From: CAYJBH01 sp964368625
Lineage (GTDB): Bacteria; Bacillota; Clostridia; Oscillospirales; Ruminococcaceae
Length of the DNA: 64,000 nucleotides
NCBI GenBank assembly: GCA_964368625.1
Contig: CAYJBH010000007.1
Coordinates: 34,542-98,541, forward strand
Reading direction: 5' to 3'
Below, in pieces: positions 46,377 to 54,419 of the stretch (positions within the stretch are counted from its first letter, which is position 1; the number at the start of each line of letters is the position of its first letter). The notes under the pieces were generated by a model. It did no database searches, was not told where the DNA came from, and saw only the letters and a program-made list of their open reading frames with translations. A program made the translations under genes and the position numbers.

Positions 46377-46700
46377 TTAGGAGAAAAGTATAAGAATTGA
46401 AATTAACATTCCATAAAGCGCGATACCCTCGCCCATAACAACGAATATCAGTGATTTACCAAAGGTGGTCGGATCCTCGGTTAGAGCACCGATAGCAGCC
46501 GAAGAGGCATTACCAACCGATATGCCGGCACCAATACATGCAAGGCCGGTAGAAAGAGCTGCACCAAGCATCGCAAGACCTTCAGCAGTTCCTGACGCAG
46601 CGGCAGCACTATCGGCAGATTCGGCAAATGCAGAAACCGTTAACACGGCAATGCTGAATACGGAAAGTAGCAATACCTTTAAAATGTTCTTCCTTTTCAT
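46377..46700 (-). CDS. ntpK: V-type ATPase proteolipid c subunit, single-hairpin form
   Basis: A 107-residue protein. Residues 1-26 form a signal peptide (cleavage likely after AFA), then two membrane helices (about 38-70 and 80-106) joined by the loop TEDPTTFGKS. The ion-binding Glu is E91 in MGEGIALYG. Most clostridial and enterococcal NtpK proteins have two hairpins and about 155 residues; this one is like the Thermus form. The first helix has no Gln and the residue after E91 is Gly rather than Ser/Thr, so the usual sodium ligands are missing and proton use is inferred. Confidence 0.9.
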   Translation of the reverse strand: MKRKNILKVLLLSVFSIAVLTVSAFAESADSAAAASGTAEGLAMLGAALSTGLACIGAGISVGNASSAAIGALTEDPTTFGKSLIFVVMGEGIALYGMLISILILFS

Positions 46701-46722
46701 AATTATAACTCCTTGATTTTAA

Positions 46723-48627
46723 TTATATGTTTTCGTTATTTATTGTTAGCGGTTTAAATGGAATACCACCCGCAAGATAGAATCGGTTAAACATCTCATA
46801 GTATTCGAGCCTCATAACCTGGATGCCTGCAATTAATCCTTCCATTAGGATAACAAAAATGTTTCCGATAATAACAACCGGGATAAATCCTATTTCCGAC
46901 ATGTTAGCAAGAGCAAAAACCACGCTCATCATTCCGGCATGAACAAGTACGAATCCACCAACACGAAGATAGGAAAGGGTGTTTGATACATAGGATAGCA
47001 ACGTTTCAAAGGTTTCAAATATCGCAGCCGTAACAACATCGCCTACCTTAAGGTCGGCTATGCTGTGGCCCTCGATAATATGGGTTAACGGTTCGTTAAA
47101 CATAACCGCCAAAAGGCTAAGAACCAAGATAGGAACTGTTACAAATCCCGGTATAATATTACCAAAAACTAAAGCATTAAGAGCCATTACAACTGCCGTT
47201 ACATAAAAAACTATTCCGGCAATGCCGCTTGGTGAAAATATTCGTTGCTTAAAACGACCTTCCTTATATGCTGATATGAGTGATATTATCATAACTAAGG
47301 CAGTCATGAAAACACCTATAGATACAGATACAATAAGGATATTAACAGCCCAATCGGAGGAGAGAACGTGTATAGGTTTACCATCCATTCCAAACTGTTG
47401 ATATATAGGATCAAAAAGTGTTTCAAAGCCGAACACACTTCCGAAAATCGTTCCGAACACCATGGAAGAGCTTCCACATCGAACGAGTATACGGCCTAAT
47501 GCATGTCCCTTTTTCTTTGCGATGAATAATCCTGCAAGAAGAAGAACTAATCCCTGCCCAAGATCGGCAAACATAATTCCAAAAAGTATAGTGTAGGTTA
47601 TGGCAAAGAACATGGTGGGGTCAAGTCCACCTGATTTTGGAAGCCCATACATCTCAATAAAAAATTCAAACGGCTTAGCAAAGCGGTTGTTTTTTAATTT
47701 AGTAGGCGGCTGAAGCTCGTTTTCATGAGACTTTTGGCTTATCATGGTTACGCCATCGATGTTTTCAATAGCACTCTCTGCCTCTTGATACTGCTCGCTA
47801 GGAATATAACCGGAAAGATAGAAAGAGGCTTCAAGTCTAGTAGCTAGATTGGTAAGACTATACAATCTTTCGTTGTAGGAAAGATATTGAGCCATTTTTC
47901 TTAATCGGCTTATCGTACTTTCCTGTAGACCAAAAATTTCAGATAGCCCGTAGAGCTCCTCCTGTAACGTTCGCTCAAACATCTCAAAGATTGCAAGTGC
48001 ATCCTTCGGGGTTCCGTGAGCAAAGTCCGGAACTCGAATTCGCTCGAAGTATAGGTCTTTAAAAATGTTGTCCACTACCGGTGCATGTGGCGTATCGGTG
48101 AAATAGACTCCCCAATAAAATTCCCCATCAAAGTCGTAGTGTTGAAATGTGAATGGTTGATCCTCAAAATAATCAAGCTTTACTATACTGTCTTTCGGAA
48201 GCCGTCCGAAACGAACCTTAACAAACTCACACTTGAAAATACTATCAAAGTTGCTACCCATATTAATAATATGGCCAAGCTGAATCTTTGCACGTTCATA
48301 TTCAGCTATCTCGTCAATCAGCTCGCAACGACGTGTTGCAATCTCATTTACAGTACCGGCAGTATCATCCACAAGCTCATTAATCTCGGATAACTTAAAA
48401 CTCTCGCCGTCGTATCCGTCGAGGTTAAGCTCCGAGCCAATATCATCAAAAATGCCCACTAACTTTGCAAGCGGAACACGATAGGGACTCTTGTTGATAA
48501 CGCCGTCACTACCACCGGCCGCGCGGTCGGGGTGAAAACATCCAAGACGACAAAACTCGGCAAGAGTTTGTGGGAGCTCTACATCCGGACCGTAGATGTA
48601 GACATGTTTCATCAAAACGGTTGCCAT
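46723..48627 (-). CDS. ntpI: V-type ATPase subunit I (membrane a subunit)
   Basis: A 634-residue protein. The first 330 residues are cytoplasmic and helical, attaching the stator. The rest has about eight membrane segments, with FAITYTILFGIMFADLGQGLVLLL and the half-channel helices SYVSNTLSYLRVGGFVLVHAG (channel Arg in YLRVGG) and EGLIAGIQVMRLEYYEMFNRFY. It forms the ion path against the c ring. Confidence 0.95.
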   Translation of the reverse strand: MATVLMKHVYIYGPDVELPQTLAEFCRLGCFHPDRAAGGSDGVINKSPYRVPLAKLVGIFDDIGSELNLDGYDGESFKLSEINELVDDTAGTVNEIATRRCELIDEIAEYERAKIQLGHIINMGSNFDSIFKCEFVKVRFGRLPKDSIVKLDYFEDQPFTFQHYDFDGEFYWGVYFTDTPHAPVVDNIFKDLYFERIRVPDFAHGTPKDALAIFEMFERTLQEELYGLSEIFGLQESTISRLRKMAQYLSYNERLYSLTNLATRLEASFYLSGYIPSEQYQEAESAIENIDGVTMISQKSHENELQPPTKLKNNRFAKPFEFFIEMYGLPKSGGLDPTMFFAITYTILFGIMFADLGQGLVLLLAGLFIAKKKGHALGRILVRCGSSSMVFGTIFGSVFGFETLFDPIYQQFGMDGKPIHVLSSDWAVNILIVSVSIGVFMTALVMIISLISAYKEGRFKQRIFSPSGIAGIVFYVTAVVMALNALVFGNIIPGFVTVPILVLSLLAVMFNEPLTHIIEGHSIADLKVGDVVTAAIFETFETLLSYVSNTLSYLRVGGFVLVHAGMMSVVFALANMSEIGFIPVVIIGNIFVILMEGLIAGIQVMRLEYYEMFNRFYLAGGIPFKPLTINNENI

Positions 48628-48666
48628 AAAAAATAATCCTCGTATTAGTTACAATCTTGTGTTAGC

Positions 48667-49707
48667 TTAGTTGCGAAGCAATGCTTCAATTTCGGTAGGA
48701 GGCAGCTTATATCGCACTCCCTCAATTACATTAACAATATTTAACCTCTCTAACTTTGAGAGTATAATAAAAGATGCAAGCGAAACTGATGGAGAGGTAG
48801 TTAGGTGAAGTCGTAGAAGGGCTCTTTTATATCTTCGGCGTTGCTGCGAAAGAATAAAATCGGGTGACTTCGGGCCGGAATACAGTCTGCCGATTATACT
48901 GTTATCTATCATATCACAAAGAAGATTAAAATCCTGAGCTTCACTCATTTCGTTAAGAAGTTTTCGAGAAAGCAGATATCTATGAGGAATCATGTTTTTT
49001 CGAATGTCTGATGGGGTAAACGATTTAGAAAAATATTTCTTTATCCTTACTAGCATATTTACATTAATAAGCTCTATCTCCTCTAAAAAGAGAATTTTAA
49101 CACTTCGTCTCTCCCCGGAAGGAACTTCATTATCAATTGCCTTTAGAATAGTTTTGTAATAATAGCTCCAAAGTTTAGCCTCGGCAGATAGTAATCTGCG
49201 GTTTGGATCCATGTCTTTAAGTTCAGAAAGGATATTGTGATAGGGTGTGTGCTCAATTATACGCAACATAGAGCTATAGTCGGTAGCTTTTGCAAGCTCC
49301 ATCAAATCAAAGCTCAGCTTTTGAATTAAGAAAGAGGGAAGGCTGGAAATATAACGATTATCACCTCCAACCGAGAGAATGGTTATAACGGTTATCAGCT
49401 CGGAAATCTCACTTTCTAAAACAAAAAACCTTCCAAACTTAGCTGTACGCGGGATATAATGAGCCAGTCGTTCATACTTTATATATATGTCTTTACGAAG
49501 CAACTCCTCAATCTGACCTCGGTGAGGATCTAAATCGGAAAGGGAAGCCAGGCTGTTTTCAAAATAAGGATGGGCTTTTAGAAATCGCGCAACCTCTGCA
49601 ACCGATCTTTTACGGCAAAGCTCGCCATAACTTTCTTTGCTTATTCGCTCACTAAACATTCCTCTTGCCTTAGGAATAATTGCGGAGCTCACCGAAGAAC
49701 GAGGCAT
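48667..49707 (-). CDS. ntpC: V-type ATPase subunit C (d-like socket)
   Basis: A 346-residue, mostly helical protein. Start ISSAIIPKARGMFSERISKESYGELCRKRSVAEVARFLKAHPYF and later ELITVITILSVGGDNRYI are typical of NtpC/AtpC. It links the central shaft to the c ring. It starts two bases after the stalk subunit gene. Confidence 0.9.
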   Translation of the reverse strand: MPRSSVSSAIIPKARGMFSERISKESYGELCRKRSVAEVARFLKAHPYFENSLASLSDLDPHRGQIEELLRKDIYIKYERLAHYIPRTAKFGRFFVLESEISELITVITILSVGGDNRYISSLPSFLIQKLSFDLMELAKATDYSSMLRIIEHTPYHNILSELKDMDPNRRLLSAEAKLWSYYYKTILKAIDNEVPSGERRSVKILFLEEIELINVNMLVRIKKYFSKSFTPSDIRKNMIPHRYLLSRKLLNEMSEAQDFNLLCDMIDNSIIGRLYSGPKSPDFILSQQRRRYKRALLRLHLTTSPSVSLASFIILSKLERLNIVNVIEGVRYKLPPTEIEALLRN

Positions 49708-49709
49708 AT

Positions 49710-50027
49710 CTACTCCTCTCCGTTAATTATTGCACTAACAATACTATCCTCGATTTGTGCTGACTTTGTATTGAATGATGATTGCAGAAGAGACATCCTA
49801 TCAAGATGAATCTTGTTTATCTGCTCAATCTGTTCCTTTAATTTTTCGTCAGCAGTGCCTTGGTATTCCTTTACCTTTTCATCTAACCGAGAATTTGCCT
49901 CTTCTAAAAGACGACTTTTTTCTAAAGCGGTTTCCTCTAAAACCCGCTGTTTTGCAATCTCCGCCTTCTTAATAATCTCGGTAGCGGCTCTGTCGATGGC
50001 AAGTATATTCTCAACTATATTGTCCAC
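49710..50027 (-). CDS. V-type ATPase small stalk subunit (G/H-like)
   Basis: A 105-residue, almost wholly helical protein: ATEIIKKAEIAKQRVLEETALEKSRLLEEANSRLDEKVKEYQ, the heptad pattern of the stator subunit called F in Enterococcus and G in Thermus. I take GTG at 50027 because TGAGG lies six bases before it; a GTG at 50039 is the alternative. First gene of the V-ATPase operon. Confidence 0.82.
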   Translation of the reverse strand: MDNIVENILAIDRAATEIIKKAEIAKQRVLEETALEKSRLLEEANSRLDEKVKEYQGTADEKLKEQIEQINKIHLDRMSLLQSSFNTKSAQIEDSIVSAIINGEE

Positions 50028-50063
50028 GAAAAACCTCACAAAATGCTCTATGATTCAAAGTTC

Positions 50064-50092
50064 AGTATACAACTATATTAATAAACTGTCAA
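50064..50092 (-). promoter_or_regulatory. promoter of the V-ATPase operon
   Basis: Minus-strand TTGACA (50092-50087) and TATACT (50069-50064) are exactly 17 bases apart, about 30 bases ahead of the first stalk subunit and just past the stop of the DUF2207 gene. One strong promoter therefore serves the nine V-ATPase genes. Confidence 0.85.
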
Positions 50093-50095
50093 TAG

Positions 50096-51814
50096 TTAAC
50101 CGGGAAGAAGATCACACAACTCTTTTATTGGGGGTAAATTAGCTGAAGATGAGATAGGTATTCCGCTTTCTTCATATCTCTGAACCAGCTGTGATTCGTT
50201 ACTAAAGCATACCGCATGTGGTAGAAGAGTTAAAAAGTAGTCCTCTTCATTTGAAAGAAGGCTAGAGAGTTTTTCAGGCTGAATGGTAGTTATTAAACGA
50301 TTTAAGGATTCTGTTTGTGATATAATCTCACAGGCGTAGCTGCTTTTTCGATTTAAAGCAGCGGTAACTATTAACAAAAGTGTAATAATTGCCAAGAAAA
50401 TTCCACCAACTAATGGGTCGCTGCTGTTAATAACGGTCATAACGCCCCAACATAATGAAAAAAGAATAACAGAAATTCCAACAAATAGCAGTGGAGCAGG
50501 CCTCTTTCGTCGCATAGCAGTTAGGCCGGATCGTAGAAATAATCCGCCAATAACAAAAGGCAAGCCCACCGAAATAGACATTAACAACATTCGAGTCAGT
50601 CCAAGGTCGATACCATAATAAAGTCCGGTTAAGCCTCCGGCTGCCAACCCAAGAAGGAGAGTCATAGATATAGACATTCCATAAACAAGATTGCTTTCAA
50701 GTTCTATAGATCTGCCGATAGATCTTCTGGCAATCTCAGAAAATTCAGCAGTCATTTCAGCCAATCTGCGCTTATCGAGCAAAAACTGCTCACAGCTGGC
50801 AAAGGATATCATCATAATTTCCTGTTGTAAAAGGGGAAGGTTTTCATCGGGATTCAGTTTTTTTGTTACAACTAAACCGGTGTCTCCAAAAGATATTGCA
50901 ACATATCCTTTTATGGCTAACGCTATAAGCGAACTTAAAACACTTCGCCGTGACGGCTGGCTTCGTAATAGGTGATATAGTTCGGCAGGCGAAAAATCTT
51001 CCGGTGGATGCGTAGCTTCACAGGGTTTAATTTTTTTAGGCAATCTAAAGATAATATTGAAAAAAGTAATAAGAGTCAGCACAGTAATAACTATTACATA
51101 TATAAGGTTATCAAATGTGAACTCCTGCTGTGTGTCATCGGTACTTAGTCCACCAAGAAAATATCCGTCCTGCATAGTTGCCTGCAAAAGCACATCATGT
51201 TCCGGAGGGATGCTTTCAAGGTTGTAGCCGGTTAGTGTTGTTCCGGTAAGGGAAAAATCAACAGCTGTTGCTCCTACTGAACTGGAAAGCAAAATATTTT
51301 CTGCAGAAACCTCACTAGGAAAATTGAAGGTTAAGCTAAAGCTACCCATAGAGGTTTCTCGACCTCCTCTAATTGGTAAGAAAACTATTTCGTCGGCACC
51401 TATAGTATTATCAACTCCGGAATTGAAGGTGTATACAAGCGGAATCTGAACCGCTCCGGGTTCAAAAGAAGCTCCCTGAGTAGTTATAACTAATGTGTCA
51501 CCATCAACCGAGGTGGTTACATGTCTGTCGTAAAGGCTAATGTCGGAATATTCAACAGCATAAACCAACTCCTCCTCTCCGGAGGCAGTCTGTCTCATTA
51601 CCGTCTGCTTTAAAGGAAGGGTCATGGTGATGCTGTCTACTTCGTTATAGATATAGGCTGTGTACGTTTCCACTACATTTATAGTTCTGTCTTCGTTAAG
51701 TGTAGCTTCTACCGAAACTCCGCTTATAACAACATCGGTGGAAGCATAAACTATTGTTGGAACTACTACCATTAAACACAATAGCAGCAATAAAAAGGTA
51801 AAGCGTTTTAGCAT
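50096..51814 (-). CDS. DUF2207 predicted membrane protein
   Basis: A 572-residue protein. A signal peptide (residues about 1-25) precedes an extracellular beta domain (VVISGVSVEATLNEDRTINVVETYTAYI ... IPLVYTFNSGVDN). A membrane helix near residue 225, a cytoplasmic stretch with PPEDFSPAELYHLLRSQPSRRSVLSSLIALAIKGYV, several further membrane helices and a soluble tail follow. This is the DUF2207 architecture, common in Gram-positive bacteria and without an assigned role. The ATG at 51814 has AAAGGA upstream; an in-frame TTG lies six codons earlier. No clear terminator separates it from the V-ATPase promoter. Confidence 0.85.
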   Translation of the reverse strand: MLKRFTFLLLLLCLMVVVPTIVYASTDVVISGVSVEATLNEDRTINVVETYTAYIYNEVDSITMTLPLKQTVMRQTASGEEELVYAVEYSDISLYDRHVTTSVDGDTLVITTQGASFEPGAVQIPLVYTFNSGVDNTIGADEIVFLPIRGGRETSMGSFSLTFNFPSEVSAENILLSSSVGATAVDFSLTGTTLTGYNLESIPPEHDVLLQATMQDGYFLGGLSTDDTQQEFTFDNLIYVIVITVLTLITFFNIIFRLPKKIKPCEATHPPEDFSPAELYHLLRSQPSRRSVLSSLIALAIKGYVAISFGDTGLVVTKKLNPDENLPLLQQEIMMISFASCEQFLLDKRRLAEMTAEFSEIARRSIGRSIELESNLVYGMSISMTLLLGLAAGGLTGLYYGIDLGLTRMLLMSISVGLPFVIGGLFLRSGLTAMRRKRPAPLLFVGISVILFSLCWGVMTVINSSDPLVGGIFLAIITLLLIVTAALNRKSSYACEIISQTESLNRLITTIQPEKLSSLLSNEEDYFLTLLPHAVCFSNESQLVQRYEESGIPISSSANLPPIKELCDLLPG

Positions 51815-51911
51815 TGTAGATTTCCTTTGCAATAATAAAGTATATACAGGTATATTAACATAAAAAGAACAAAAAATCTACTTTTTTTCTAGAAATGCGC
51901 CATAGAAAATA

Positions 51912-51940
51912 TTGTAAAAAAGTATGGCGTATGTTATAAT
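51912..51940 (+). promoter_or_regulatory. promoter ahead of the LacI remnant
   Basis: TTGTAA (51912-51917) and TATAAT (51935-51940) with 17 bases between. It faces the decayed regulator and the sulfatase. The same hexamers and spacing recur at 54167-54195. Confidence 0.7.
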
Positions 51941-52000
51941 TCTACGTGTTTTGTGGTTATATACAATGTTTTTACAACTAGTTGACAACTATAGAAAGGG

Positions 52001-52503
52001 ATGACTGGCATTATAGGCGAAAGCAAAAGCGTACAAAAGATTTCAATGATAAGCAGCTGCAGTAATCGGAAAAATTTTGATGAAAAATACCAGGTTAACT
52101 AAATTGATTAATTATCTTGTTGATTTTTGCCTTTTAAATTTAGTATATATTTTAGGAGGTACTTGCAATCCTTTCAGCTATATAGTAGAATTAGGTTATT
52201 GTAAAGGCGCTGATTATAATACCTAACCTTTTTGTGGACTTTTGTAGAAGTATGTCGAGTGGAGACATTTTTAATCATCTTAAATTTAAATTTTTAAAAC
52301 ACAACCTTGATGTATCCGCCTACTGTTTTACACATGAGGAACTTCATGAAAAGGTGAAACAACTTGTGCTTAGCAAAAAGGTTGATGGTCTTATTGTTAA
52401 TCGTCGACAATTTGATGGCAACATTAAAAAATTTTTATATAAACAAAATGTTCCTTTTATACTTTTAAATCAAGCGAACCTACACAACACTACCGACAAT
52501 TAA
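52001..52503 (+). pseudogene. decayed LacI-type regulator fragment
   Basis: Two frames carry pieces. From ATG 52001 a short frame reads ESKSVQKISMISSCSNRKNFDEKYQV, weakly like a LacI helix-turn-helix, and stops. In another frame, from about 52209, VKALIIIPNLFVDFCRSMSSGD, then KVKQLVLSKKVDGLIVNRRQFDGNIKKFLYKQNVPFILLNQAN, follows the first third of the LacI/PBP1 effector domain (IIP, VDGLIV, VPFILLN). The rest of the domain is missing. An 89-codon frame from GTG 52234 could still be translated but would lack a DNA-binding part. The match is by eye, and the family call for the second piece is firmer than for the first. Confidence 0.42.
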
Positions 52504-52605
52504 CATAATACATGTTGTTTTTTATGAAAAACATGAAACGAGTAGAGACATAAAACGATGGTATACCGCAAGGCTTAACGATTTATAAAACCCAGGTTGA
52601 ATGCT

Positions 52606-54069
52606 ATGAAAAAAATGAACCTTATAATTATTACTCCGGATCAACTGCGTGCGGATTATCTCGGTTGCTACGGCAATGAAGTTGTGCAGACCCCAAACAT
52701 AGATGCTTTGAGCAATAAAGGTGTGCAATTTAATAACATGTACTGTGCTGCTCCGCTCTGCGGTCCTTCGCGGTGCTCGTTTGCAACAAGCACATATTTT
52801 TCCGAGCATAATCACCGAAACTATTGGTCAACTATCAGTCCAGACGTTCCAAATATTGTTGCCTCTCTTAAAAAGAATGGGTATAGAACGGGGATGTTTG
52901 GAAAAAATCATCTGTTTACCTATTCACGTTTAAATGAGATTTGGGACGAAATAGATGAGGTGTGCCTCGGAAACTATGATGGGCATCCTGATTATAAACA
53001 TTCATACAGCGCCTTTACCTTATCAAAAGACCATGAATATAATGTAACTAAACGTCTTACCGATGAAGGCATAGAGTTTATGGGCAGAGAAGATGAACGA
53101 CCATTTTTCCTATGGCTAAACTATCAGGACCCACACCCTGCGTTTTGCTGTCCACCGCCGTATGATACGATGTATAATCCGGAAAATATTAACCTCTCGC
53201 CACGTGTTAAGGGATATGATTCAGATAATACCCCGGTTCGCAACGAGGTGTTCCGTGTTCATTCTGAGATGGACTCCTGCACAGAGGCTGACCTGAAAAA
53301 AGCCATAGCACACTATATGGGTCAGATAACCTATGTTGATGATAGCGTAGGAAGAATTATGGATTCACTTAGATTAAGCGGCAAGGAGAGGGATACCGTT
53401 ATCTTGTTTTTTTCGGATCACGGAGAATTGCTTGGTGATTATGGTATGACACATAAAAACCCAACATTTTATGACTGCCTTTCAAAAATCCCAACAATAC
53501 TTGTTAGCCCTGATGGGCGCTGGAAAGAGACGGTGTTTGACGGCCTTACAGAGGAGGTGGATATTACACCGACGGTGCTTGAACTACTTGGAATACCAAT
53601 TCCACCAACAATGGTGGGGCAAAGCTTTGTTGCTGCCCTGGATTCAGGGGATTTTAGTGGTAAGGAAAATATTATCTGCGAGGCAGGCGGTGGCTGTCCA
53701 ACATGCAAAGAAGCAATCAACGGTCTTGTTATCAATGCCCCATTTGCTCCTACCTCCTTTGGTGTTGGTGCTATGATTAGGGAGGGCAATTTTAAGCTTA
53801 GCATCTATGGTGATGATAAATGTGAGCTGTATAATCTTGCCACCGACCCCGACGAGCTGGACAACCTTTATGGACTACCTGAGTTTAATGCAATAGAATC
53901 TAGCTTAACATTAAAACTTCTTAAACGCACACTTAGCGTTAAGGTTCGTGATGTGGGTATGGAATGGAACTATCCCGATTATCCATACGACGTTAGGTTT
54001 GAACCGCTGGAAAATATTGGTGAAGCCTTAACCGATGTTCGTGCAAGCGGTGAATATAAAACAGAATAA
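52606..54069 (+). CDS. type I sulfatase (alkaline phosphatase superfamily)
   Basis: A 487-residue, apparently cytoplasmic protein without a signal peptide. IIITPDQLRADYLGCYGNEVVQTPNIDALSNKGVQF holds the metal Asp residues. The formylglycine motif C-x-P-S-R is C52-G-P-S-R56, so Cys-type maturation by a radical SAM or FGE enzyme is needed; no such gene is in the window. LWLNYQDPHP, YVDDSVGRIMDSL and ILFFSDHGELLGDYG are further conserved blocks. The substrate (glycan or other sulfate ester) is unknown. The ATG at 52606 is taken; a TTG three codons earlier is open. Only the decayed LacI fragment precedes it. Confidence 0.9.
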   Translation: MKKMNLIIITPDQLRADYLGCYGNEVVQTPNIDALSNKGVQFNNMYCAAPLCGPSRCSFATSTYFSEHNHRNYWSTISPDVPNIVASLKKNGYRTGMFGKNHLFTYSRLNEIWDEIDEVCLGNYDGHPDYKHSYSAFTLSKDHEYNVTKRLTDEGIEFMGREDERPFFLWLNYQDPHPAFCCPPPYDTMYNPENINLSPRVKGYDSDNTPVRNEVFRVHSEMDSCTEADLKKAIAHYMGQITYVDDSVGRIMDSLRLSGKERDTVILFFSDHGELLGDYGMTHKNPTFYDCLSKIPTILVSPDGRWKETVFDGLTEEVDITPTVLELLGIPIPPTMVGQSFVAALDSGDFSGKENIICEAGGGCPTCKEAINGLVINAPFAPTSFGVGAMIREGNFKLSIYGDDKCELYNLATDPDELDNLYGLPEFNAIESSLTLKLLKRTLSVKVRDVGMEWNYPDYPYDVRFEPLENIGEALTDVRASGEYKTE

Positions 54070-54080
54070 CTAATAAAAAT

Positions 54081-54115
54081 AAAAAACGAGTTTACTTTGC
54101 TAAAGCTCGTTTTTT
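54081..54115 (+). terminator. terminator after the sulfatase gene
   Basis: AAAAAACGAG and CTCGTTTTTT form the stem around a 15-base loop, with a T-run on the plus strand. Confidence 0.8.
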
Positions 54116-54166
54116 GCATATTTTATAAGATGCTGTGCATTTTTCTTTTATTGTGTTACAAAAATA

Positions 54167-54195
54167 TTGTAAAAAAACATTAAATATGCTATAAT
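54167..54195 (+). promoter_or_regulatory. promoter of the adenine deaminase operon
   Basis: TTGTAA (54167-54172) and TATAAT (54190-54195) are 17 bases apart. The leader to the gene is then about 215 bases, long enough for RNA control. I looked for the conserved purine-riboswitch core and did not find it. Confidence 0.75.
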
Positions 54196-54262
54196 TTTAA
54201 ATGTTTGAGGTTATTTTGTATTTATAGTCAAACCAATCCAAAATACATACAATCCGGCTACT

Positions 54263-54341
54263 AAAATTTCGTTTATCTTCTTTATCATCAATCGCAATAC
54301 GTCAGTATTGCTCATTCCGGCGTCTTGATAAACAAAATTTT
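54263..54341. other. nested inverted-repeat element in the ade leader
   Basis: Outer arms AAAATTTCGTTTATC (54263-54277) and GATAAACAAAATTTT (54327-54341) match in 14 of 15 positions. Centred between them is a perfect hairpin GCAATAC-GTCA-GTATTGC (54294-54311). A second GGCGTCTTG/CGCCGTCTTG unit with an AAATTTT tail follows (54319-54341 and 54348-54369). It could be a structured leader or a small non-autonomous element. Confidence 0.55.
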
Positions 54342-54419
54342 ACCGGGCGCCGTCTTGTGCAAATTTTAAATTAGTTCAACTATACAACAATAAATTACTG
54401 GGAAGGAATGGTGTTTAAT

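Noticed and set aside
52522..52815. 97-codon frame on the minus strand over the sulfatase start
   Set aside because: It covers the metal-binding and formylglycine region of a clear sulfatase on the other strand and has no family resemblance.
54196..54407. Purine riboswitch ahead of adenine deaminase
   Set aside because: The conserved three-way-junction core sequences of purine riboswitches are not present; the structure seen is different.
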